A DNA stretch of 5,102 nt from Methylococcaceae bacterium. Its GTDB lineage: Bacteria > Pseudomonadota > Gammaproteobacteria > Methylococcales > Methylomonadaceae. The notes beneath the pieces are model-generated. The model did not search any database. It worked only from the letters and a program-made list of their open reading frames with translations, and had not been told where the DNA came from. How positions within the stretch are numbered: position 1 is the stretch's first letter; every line of letters starts with the position of its first letter. Location: NCBI GenBank assembly GCA_947506075.1, contig CANNNN010000204.1:1-5102 (forward strand). The letters are read 5' to 3'. The position numbers were made by a program, and so were the translations under genes. Shown one piece after another: positions 1-5,102 of this stretch.

Positions 1-114
1 AAGCAGCGAGCGATACGCTGGAACAGTCACATGCCAGTGTCTTCTGAAGACTTAAGATTTATAAAGGAAATAATCGAAGAAATTCGCCGTCGATTATCAA
101 GCTCGCTAAGTTAA
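1..114 (+). CDS. C-terminal end of an unidentified upstream protein (5' partial)
   Basis: Reading frame 1 is open from the left edge of the window to a TAA at 112-114, giving 37 residues. The other two forward frames close earlier, at about 45 and 53. The visible tail contains HMPVSSEDLRF followed by IKEIIEEIRRRL, which looks like a charged amphipathic C-terminal helix and reads like real protein. The start codon lies outside the window. I do not recognise the family, and so short a tail cannot support a function. It runs in the same direction as the R-M operon and ends 172 bp before hsdM. It may be another gene of the same defence or accessory island, but that is inference. The main alternative is a chance open frame, since 37 codons without a stop is not strong evidence alone. 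Confidence 0.5.
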   Translation, partial: KQRAIRWNSHMPVSSEDLRFIKEIIEEIRRRLSSSLS

Positions 115-158
115 TGGATTGGTAGCATGGTCTAAAAAATACCTCGTATAAAAACTAC

Positions 159-187
159 ATTAGTCAGCTTTGTTTTTCGTATTAGTC
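159..187. repeat. Direct repeat ATTAGTC, two copies 22 bp apart
   Basis: ATTAGTC occurs at 159-165 and again at 181-187, so the copies start 22 bp apart, about two helical turns. They lie in the non-coding gap between the upstream gene and hsdM. That spacing would place two protein-binding sites on the same DNA face. However, a 7-bp match in a short AT-rich region can arise by chance, and no regulator gene is visible in the window. Confidence 0.2.
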
Positions 188-234
188 GCCATGTACTCCA
201 ATAAAACTAAACATCATCAATTTAGACTCGCACC

Positions 235-263
235 CTGTCAGAAAGACTATGGTAGGCTACAGT
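235..263 (+). promoter_or_regulatory. Candidate sigma-70-like promoter for the hsdM operon
   Basis: CTGTCA at 235-240 matches the -35 consensus at 4 of 6 positions. TACAGT at 258-263 matches the -10 consensus at 4 of 6. The spacer is the ideal 17 bp. Transcription would start near 270, leaving a leader of only about 17 nt before the hsdM ATG. A small palindrome, GTAG-G-CTAC at 252-260, overlaps the -10 box and could bind a regulator, but it is short enough to be chance. This is a weak match found by eye, and the true promoter may lie elsewhere in 115-286 or further upstream. Confidence 0.3.
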
Positions 264-286
264 AATTTGATTACAACAAATCCACC

Positions 287-2215
287 ATGAACCAACAAAA
301 CCTTGCCGATTTTATCTGGAATGTTGCCGACACTTTGCGCGGCGATTTCAGACAATCTGAGTTTGGCCGCATCATACTTCCATTTACCGTGCTACGTCGT
401 TTAGAGTGTGTCCTGGAACCCACTCGTAGTCAGGTGCAAATTCAATATGCAGGCTTAAAGGAATCGCAGGTCGATCTTGATCTGGTTCTGCCCAGTACCG
501 CCAAGGCGAGCTTTTACAATATCTCCGAATTCAGTTTGGCGACGGTAGGCTCCACCAGCACCCGCGCCAACCTGGAAGACTACATCGCGAAATTCTCGGC
601 CAACTCTCGCCAGGTGTTTGAACATTTTGCTTTCGACGGCTGGCTTGCCAAGCTGGAAACGGCCAATCTGCTGTATTTAGTCACCCAGAAATTCGCAGCC
701 ATCGATCTGCATCCGGATGCCATCAGTAATCATGAGATGGGGTTGGTGTTCGAGCATCTGATCCGCAAGTTTGCTGAATCCGCAAACGATACTGCCGGGG
801 AATTTTTCACTCCGCGTGACGTGGTGCGCTTGGTGACGACGTTGGTATTCTCTACTGACCATGACGCGTTAAATGGCGAAGGTGTTGTGCGTACCGTCTA
901 TGACTGCGCTGCGGGTACCGGCGGATTCCTGTCCTCCGCGATTGAGCAAGTCGCTGAGTGGAACCCCCATGCCAGGTTGATTCCCTATGCTCAGGAACTT
1001 AACCCGGAGACCTACGCGATTTCAGTGGCAGACAAGCTGATCCAGGGTTATGACACCAAAAACATCAAGCTTGGCAATACACTTTCCAATGATCTGCTGC
1101 CACAAGAGCAATTTGATTACTGCCTGGCCAATCCACCATTTGGAGTAAAATGGGAAAAAGTCCAAAAGCAGGTACAGGAAGAGAAAAAGAACCTCGGCTT
1201 TGCCGGTCGCTTCGGTCCCGGTCTGCCTCGTGTCGGTGATGGTTCTTTACTATTTTTAATGCACTTATTATCCAAACGTAAACCGGTGGAACAAGGCGGT
1301 AGCCGTATTGGCATCGTGTTGTCGGGTTCGCCGTTATTTAATGGCGGTGCAGGCTCAGGAGAATCTGAAATCCGCCGTTGGATACTTGAAAACGATTGGT
1401 TGGAAACCATCATAGCTCTACCCAATGACCTGTTCTATAACACCGGTATCGGCACCTATGTATGGGTGTTGTCGAATCACAAGCCAGCCCGCCGCAAAGA
1501 TAAGGTCCAGTTGATTGACGCCACCCCGATGCATGCACCGATGCGAAAATCCCTGGGCAGTAAGCGCAAACTGCTGTCGGAAGACCAAATTGCCGAAATT
1601 GCCCGGCAGCACGATGGCTTTGTCGATGGTCCTATGTCCAAGATTTTCGCTACCACTGACTTCGGCTATCGACGCATCACCATCGAGCGTCCGTTGCGTC
1701 TGCGTTTCGCTGTGACAGCAGAAAACCTAGCTGCCTACAGCAACACCAATGGCGCAGAGCATATCGATGCCTTTGGCACCTTGTTGGAGCAGAGTGAGCA
1801 TTTTGATGATCTGCCCAGTTTTCTTAAGGCCGCCAAAGTGAAAAAGCTGTGTAAGGCCGGCCAGAAAGCCCTGTTTACCTGCTTCGGTCAGCGTTGCCCC
1901 GAGGCCGAGCCGGTCAAAGATGCTGATGGCAAGTTGCTGTCCGATACCGACCTGCGCGAAAATGAAAATGTGCCGTTAAACCAAAATATCCAAGACTATT
2001 TTAACCGCAAGGTGCTTCCGCATATCCCGGATGCCTGGATTGATGAAGGCAAGTGCGATGAGAAAGACGGATTGGTGGGCATCGTCGGTTATGAAATCAA
2101 CTTTAACCGCTATTTCTATCAGTACCAGCCGCCGCGCAAGCTGCAAGACATTGATACCGACCTGAAAGCCGTGGAAGCGGAAATTGCCGAGTTGCTGAAT
2201 GAGGTGACGGCGTGA
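287..2215 (+). CDS. hsdM: Type I restriction-modification system, modification (methyltransferase) subunit HsdM
   Basis: HsdM transfers a methyl group from S-adenosylmethionine to the N6 of adenine. It works in the cytoplasm as an M2S complex with HsdS and, with HsdR, also serves restriction. The N-terminal HsdM_N helical domain spans about residues 5-145 and has the typical start ADFIWNVADTLRGDF. The N6_Mtase domain spans about 148-475. It contains GEFFTPRDVVRLV (171-183), SAM-binding motif I as DCAAGTGGF (206-214) and catalytic motif IV NPPF (282-285). The C-terminal part carries ENVPL (559-563), LPHIPDAWID (577-586) and a terminal helix (about 618-640) expected to contact HsdS. At 642 aa it is longer than EcoKI HsdM (529 aa), as is usual for this long subfamily. 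The ATG at 287 gives the canonical N-terminus, although no Shine-Dalgarno site precedes it. The stop overlaps hsdS by 4 bp. The gene appears intact. Confidence 0.96.
   Translation: MNQQNLADFIWNVADTLRGDFRQSEFGRIILPFTVLRRLECVLEPTRSQVQIQYAGLKESQVDLDLVLPSTAKASFYNISEFSLATVGSTSTRANLEDYIAKFSANSRQVFEHFAFDGWLAKLETANLLYLVTQKFAAIDLHPDAISNHEMGLVFEHLIRKFAESANDTAGEFFTPRDVVRLVTTLVFSTDHDALNGEGVVRTVYDCAAGTGGFLSSAIEQVAEWNPHARLIPYAQELNPETYAISVADKLIQGYDTKNIKLGNTLSNDLLPQEQFDYCLANPPFGVKWEKVQKQVQEEKKNLGFAGRFGPGLPRVGDGSLLFLMHLLSKRKPVEQGGSRIGIVLSGSPLFNGGAGSGESEIRRWILENDWLETIIALPNDLFYNTGIGTYVWVLSNHKPARRKDKVQLIDATPMHAPMRKSLGSKRKLLSEDQIAEIARQHDGFVDGPMSKIFATTDFGYRRITIERPLRLRFAVTAENLAAYSNTNGAEHIDAFGTLLEQSEHFDDLPSFLKAAKVKKLCKAGQKALFTCFGQRCPEAEPVKDADGKLLSDTDLRENENVPLNQNIQDYFNRKVLPHIPDAWIDEGKCDEKDGLVGIVGYEINFNRYFYQYQPPRKLQDIDTDLKAVEAEIAELLNEVTA
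2201..2207 (+). promoter_or_regulatory. Strong ribosome binding site for hsdS (within the hsdM 3' end)
   Basis: GAGGTGA is fully complementary over 7 bases to the usual 3' end of bacterial 16S rRNA. It lies 4 nt before the GTG at 2212. This supports the GTG as the true hsdS start, because no in-frame ATG is available close by. The site lies inside the last codons of hsdM, so ribosomes finishing hsdM would expose it or re-initiate there. Confidence 0.7.
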
Positions 2216-3564
2216 GCCATTACGACCCATATCCGGAGTACAAGGACTCTGGAGCCGCTTGGTTGGGTGATGTGCCAGAACATTGGCAAGTTAAGAGGGT
2301 ATGCCATGTTGCATCTGTTATTGATCCACAACCAGATCATCGAGCACCAACTTTAGCTTTGGGCGATGGATTTCCTTATATTGGGATTAGGGATATTAAT
2401 GATGATGGATCAGTAAATTTCCTAACCGCAAGGAAAATTGAAGAGCACGCCATAATAAAACAAGAAGAAAATTTCTCCATAGATGATGGCGATATAGTCT
2501 TCTGTAAAGTAGGGACTCTTGGCTTTCCACGGCACATTAAGCCTCATGGTCGGCTGGCACTATCAGCTACGCTTGTATTAATTAAGCCCAGCGATTTAAT
2601 TGATCAAAAATATCTTAGATATGCTTTAGATGCTAGATGTACATATGGCCAGATTGATTTTTTCTCAAGTGGATCTACACGAGCAGCTCTTAGTATAGAG
2701 CAAATTAGGGGGTTCAATATTGCTACGCCATCTTTGAGTGAGCAAAGAGAGATTTCAGTCCATCTCGACCTCGAAACAACTCGCATCGACGGCCTGGTTA
2801 ACAAGAAATCCCGCTTTATCGAACTGCTGCGCGAGAAGCGGCAGGCACTTATCACCCATGCCGTCACCAAGGGCCTAGACTCCAATGCGAAGATGAAGGA
2901 TTCTGGTGTGCCTTGGCTAGAGGAGGTACCTGCACATTGGGCGATCACATACGTAAAACGTGTAATCGTCTCAATAGGCCAAGGCTGGAGTCCTCAGTGC
3001 GAATCTCACCCTGCTGCTGATGATGAATGGGGTGTTTTGAAGGTTGGGTGTGTTAATGGAGAAAGATTTCGAGCGGCAGAAAACAAAGCACTACCATTAA
3101 CATTGACACCTAAACCTGAATTTGGTTTAAAGAAAGGGGATGTTTTAGTTTCACGGGCAAACACTCGTGAGCTAGTTGGAAGTTGCGCAGTAATTACAGA
3201 AGACTTCCCACGACTAATGATTTGCGACAAGTTATATAGACTGATCGTCAATAACAGCAAAGTTTCACCTGCATTTCTTGCAATGTTAATTTCTGTATAT
3301 GGTCGGCGTGAAGTCGAAGTCGAAGCAAATGGTGCTAGTGCCTCCATGGTAAATATTGCACAATCAGTCATCCTTAATTTAAATGTTGCCTTACCTCCGT
3401 TTAAAGAGCAACTAGAGATCATATCTGCTATTGAAACTGACTCGGCTCATATCGACACACTGATTAGTAAAACCCTACTTAGCATTGACCTGCTCAAAGA
3501 ACGCCGTAGCGCATTGATTACCGCCGCTGTTACCGGCCAGATTGATTTGCGAGAGGTCGGATGA
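2212..3564 (+). CDS. hsdS: Type I restriction-modification system, specificity subunit HsdS
   Basis: HsdS recognises the bipartite DNA target and holds the HsdM (and HsdR) subunits. It has the standard two-half architecture. A PxYKDSG-WLG-VPxHW entry motif (residues 8-25) leads into TRD1 (about 26-172), followed by a conserved helical spacer (about 173-223). A second copy of the entry motif (229-243) leads into TRD2 (about 244-394), followed by a second conserved helix (about 395-446). The two helices align without gaps over 47 residues (177-223 and 399-445), with 21 identities including the shared ALITxAVT. The length of 450 aa is normal. The GTG start overlaps the hsdM stop as GTGA and has a strong ribosome binding site. 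Both TRDs are clearly more AT-rich than the conserved helices, suggesting acquisition by recombination. The target sequence cannot be read from the protein. The gene has no frameshift and appears functional. Confidence 0.95.
   Translation: MSHYDPYPEYKDSGAAWLGDVPEHWQVKRVCHVASVIDPQPDHRAPTLALGDGFPYIGIRDINDDGSVNFLTARKIEEHAIIKQEENFSIDDGDIVFCKVGTLGFPRHIKPHGRLALSATLVLIKPSDLIDQKYLRYALDARCTYGQIDFFSSGSTRAALSIEQIRGFNIATPSLSEQREISVHLDLETTRIDGLVNKKSRFIELLREKRQALITHAVTKGLDSNAKMKDSGVPWLEEVPAHWAITYVKRVIVSIGQGWSPQCESHPAADDEWGVLKVGCVNGERFRAAENKALPLTLTPKPEFGLKKGDVLVSRANTRELVGSCAVITEDFPRLMICDKLYRLIVNNSKVSPAFLAMLISVYGRREVEVEANGASASMVNIAQSVILNLNVALPPFKEQLEIISAIETDSAHIDTLISKTLLSIDLLKERRSALITAAVTGQIDLREVG
2242..2940 (+). 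repeat. Repeated TRD-entry motif in HsdS (outer limits of the two copies)
   Basis: The motif KDSG-x-x-WL-x-x-VP-x-HW is encoded twice, at 2242-2286 (residues 11-25) and 2896-2940 (residues 229-243). Each copy marks the start of one DNA-recognition half. Such internal repeats give HsdS its pseudo-symmetry, and in other type I systems they serve as sites for domain swapping. The range given spans both copies. Confidence 0.85.
2740..3546 (+). repeat. Repeated conserved spacer-helix regions in HsdS (outer limits of the two copies)
   Basis: Codons 177-223 (2740-2880) and 399-445 (3406-3546) encode two homologous 47-residue helices, 21 of 47 identical without gaps. Both begin EQ and carry ALITxAVT near their end. 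In HsdS structures these helices pair as an antiparallel coiled coil that sets the distance between the two half-sites and docks HsdM. The first copy is GC-rich (about 50-62% by hand count). The second is AT-rich up to about 3480 and GC-rich after that. The range spans both copies. Confidence 0.85.
3551..3556 (+). promoter_or_regulatory. Ribosome binding site for the third gene (within the hsdS 3' end)
   Basis: GAGAGG, with core GAGG at 3553-3556, lies 4 nt before the ATG at 3561 and inside the last codons of hsdS. The spacing is slightly short but usable. Together with the ATGA stop/start overlap it supports translational coupling to hsdS. Confidence 0.5.
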
Positions 3565-5102
3565 ACGAACAAGAATTACAGCAGTTTTTGCTTGCTAAAT
3601 ATCCAAAGGAAAACGCTGCTTGCGAGTGGAAGGAATTCAAGAACCTGACTCATGCCGTAACCGGTGATAAAGGCAAAGATATTGCCAGTTATGTTTCTGC
3701 AATCGCCAATATGGCGGGTGGACATCTGGTCATTGGGGTAGAAGATGCCACGTTACGTATTGTCGGCATTCAAAGTTTTCATGACTACACGCCGGAAAAC
3801 ATCCGCCAGCGCTTGCTGGGGCGCTGCCCGAACCTGGATTCAGAAGGATTCTGGGTCGAAGTCTTAAAAGCCGATGATACAAACCAGATCGTATGGATTT
3901 TTAATATTCCCCAGCACCGTCCGCGCCGTCCTGTATATGCTCATGACAAGGCCTGGCAACGCCTGGATGATGCATTGGTTGAAATGCGACCTGAGCGGCT
4001 AGATGCTATTCTGGCAGAGCCGATTAATAGCAACGATTGGTCAGCCGAGATTATACAAGCAGCAACACTAGAGGATCTTGATCCGGCAGCATTGGCCTTG
4101 GCACGGGAGAAGTTTGCGGAGAAGCATCGTAATGCCAATTTTGCCGCTGAAATCGCCAACTGGGATGATGCCACTTTTCTCGACAAGGCAAAAATTACCA
4201 TTAAAGGTAGAATCACGCATACTGCCCTGTTGTTGCTGGGAAAGGCCGAGTCCAGTCATTTCCTGCCAACTCTGGCGCAAATTACCTGGAAACTGGTGGG
4301 CGAGGAACAGGCTTACGAGCACTTTGGTCTGCCTTTTTTACTGACAACAACCCAAGTCCTGCATCAGATCCGTAATATTGGCTACAAACTGTTCCCAGAG
4401 CACCAATTACTATCTACCGAGGTGAGCAAATATGATACGAGGGTTATTCTGGAGGCGTTGCATAACTGTATTGCTCACCAAGATTACCAGTTACGCTCAC
4501 GTATTATGGTGACCGAGAAACTGGATCGACTGGTCTTTGAGAATGCCGGTGGCTTTTTTGACGGCAAGCCGGAAGACTATTTTAATGGCGAGCAGACGCC
4601 TACCCGCTACCGTAACCCATGGTTAACTCAGGCCATGGTCAGTCTGAACATGATTGATACGGTTGGATTCGGCATTCGCACGATGATCCTGTCGCAGCGC
4701 AGTCGTTATTTTCCTTTGCCCGACTACAGTAAATCTGAAGCCAATAAGGTAGTCTTGGAAATATATGGGCATGTTATTGATGAGAATTACACTCGATTAC
4801 TGCTTGAGCGCCGAGATTTACCATTGACGACCGTGGTACTGCTGGACAGGGTTCAGAAGCGGCAAAGTATCACCGACGAGGCTGCTGCCATGCTGAAGAA
4901 AGCTGGTTTGATTGAAGGGCGCAAGCCAAATTACTTTACGGCCGCCCTAGTCGCAAAAACTACCGGCAACAAAACAGAATATATTCGCAACCGGGCATTT
5001 GATGATGCGTACTACAAAGACACGATTTTAGCCTTTCTGGCGAAGTATGGTTCAGCATCCCGGCAAGAGTTGGCAGGGTTGATTTTAGACAAGCTATCGG
5101 AT
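3561..5102 (+). CDS. AlbA_2 (Schlafen-type) and GHKL-domain protein linked to the R-M system (3' partial)
   Basis: The frame stays open from the ATG at 3561 to the window edge, giving 514 residues with no stop. The ATG overlaps the hsdS stop (ATGA). Residues about 15-135 match the AlbA_2/Schlafen fold, with ACEWKEFK (20-27) and the hallmark ANMAGGHLVIGVED (49-62). Residues about 290-380 resemble HATPase_c_4, the GHKL-like domain often mislabelled RecG. It has an N-box LEALHNCIAHQDY (297-309) retaining E298 and N302, then ENAGG (327-331), then RNPWL (351-355) and GFGI (369-372). Residues about 415-460 and 485-514 look like winged-helix segments; the second is cut by the edge. I see no helicase Walker A motif, signal peptide or membrane segment, so it is probably cytoplasmic. 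Proteins of this type are common beside type I R-M genes, but their job is not settled; nucleic-acid binding, regulation or an RNase effector are all possible. Codon use resembles hsdM. The family assignment is firm and the function is not. Confidence 0.85.
   Translation, partial: MNEQELQQFLLAKYPKENAACEWKEFKNLTHAVTGDKGKDIASYVSAIANMAGGHLVIGVEDATLRIVGIQSFHDYTPENIRQRLLGRCPNLDSEGFWVEVLKADDTNQIVWIFNIPQHRPRRPVYAHDKAWQRLDDALVEMRPERLDAILAEPINSNDWSAEIIQAATLEDLDPAALALAREKFAEKHRNANFAAEIANWDDATFLDKAKITIKGRITHTALLLLGKAESSHFLPTLAQITWKLVGEEQAYEHFGLPFLLTTTQVLHQIRNIGYKLFPEHQLLSTEVSKYDTRVILEALHNCIAHQDYQLRSRIMVTEKLDRLVFENAGGFFDGKPEDYFNGEQTPTRYRNPWLTQAMVSLNMIDTVGFGIRTMILSQRSRYFPLPDYSKSEANKVVLEIYGHVIDENYTRLLLERRDLPLTTVVLLDRVQKRQSITDEAAAMLKKAGLIEGRKPNYFTAALVAKTTGNKTEYIRNRAFDDAYYKDTILAFLAKYGSASRQELAGLILDKLSD

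Larger units (their letters stand above)
115..286. other. AT-rich intergenic region upstream of hsdM
   Basis: This gap has no credible open frame on either strand. It is AT-rich and holds runs of A (134-139 and 150-154) and of T (173-177). A sequence TATAAA at 147-152 resembles a -10 box but has no acceptable -35 box at normal spacing. I see no GC-rich hairpin followed by a T-run, so the upstream gene has no clear intrinsic terminator here and some read-through into hsdM is possible. A better promoter candidate and a short direct repeat are listed separately. Confidence 0.6.

Noticed and set aside
39..51. Perfect 6-bp palindrome arms GTCTTC-T-GAAGAC, followed by CTTAAG at 51-56
   Set aside because: It lies within the open frame of the upstream gene tail (codons for V-S-S-E-D-L), has no T-run after it and is small enough to be chance.
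147..152. TATAAA as a -10 box
   Set aside because: The only -35-like sequence nearby (TTGGTA at 119-124) gives a 22-bp spacer, too long for a normal sigma-70 promoter.
150..177. Possible terminator hairpin formed by AAAAAC (150-155) and GTTTTT (172-177)
   Set aside because: The stem is five A-T pairs and one G-C pair around a 16-nt loop, too weak for an intrinsic terminator.
1117..1425. Antisense open frames opposite hsdM (also 677-862, 1418-1612, 1976-2230) and opposite hsdS (2604-2948, 3006-3422)
   Set aside because: All are shadows of well-supported genes, have low-complexity translations and lack ribosome binding evidence.
4078..4344. 88-codon open frame on the + strand in another phase
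   Set aside because: It lies wholly inside the third gene, whose own frame shows clear domain motifs on both sides; the alternative translation resembles no protein family.
3561..5102. Annotation as RecG-type ATP-dependent DNA helicase
   Set aside because: No Walker A or DExx helicase motif is visible. The label comes from the shared AlbA_2/HATPase_c_4 family naming and would mislead.
1..5102. tRNA or rRNA genes, CRISPR arrays, insertion sequences, transposase remnants
   Set aside because: I looked for cloverleaf-type sequences, regularly spaced repeats and terminal inverted repeats and saw none. The window is almost entirely filled by the genes listed.

Overview
The window holds a large part of a type I restriction-modification (R-M) locus in a bacterium, most likely a proteobacterium. 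That guess rests on the HsdM/HsdS subfamily, the strong Shine-Dalgarno sites and a GC content near 45-50%; no taxonomic marker gene is present. All genes seen are on the + strand.

Layout. Positions 1-114 hold the last 37 codons and stop of an upstream gene whose start lies outside the window; I cannot identify it. Positions 115-286 are an AT-rich, non-coding 172-bp gap with a weak candidate promoter (235-263), a 7-bp direct repeat and no clear terminator. hsdM (287-2215, 642 aa) is the N6-adenine methyltransferase/modification subunit of the long-HsdM subfamily. hsdS (2212-3564, 450 aa, GTG start) is the specificity subunit, with two target-recognition domains (TRDs) and two copies of the conserved spacer-helix region. 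The third gene (3561 to the right edge, 514 aa seen, no stop reached) encodes an AlbA_2/Schlafen-type N-terminal domain, a GHKL-like (HATPase_c_4) domain and C-terminal winged-helix-like segments. No restriction subunit (hsdR) is in the window; I expect it downstream, but this cannot be seen.

How the genes work together. hsdM, hsdS and the third gene overlap by 4 bp at each junction (GTGA and ATGA), so they almost certainly form one translationally coupled operon. HsdM and HsdS should form an M2S methyltransferase. The third protein is probably an accessory to the R-M system.

The most interesting points are two. First, the third gene sits directly after hsdS, the position that the anticodon nuclease gene prrC occupies in the E. 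coli prr locus, and its N-terminus has acidic residues spaced like the Schlafen RNase site. A restriction-coupled RNase is therefore a testable hypothesis, not a demonstrated function. Second, hsdS is a base-composition mosaic: its TRDs are about 30-40% GC and its conserved helices about 50-62%, which points to past TRD exchange.
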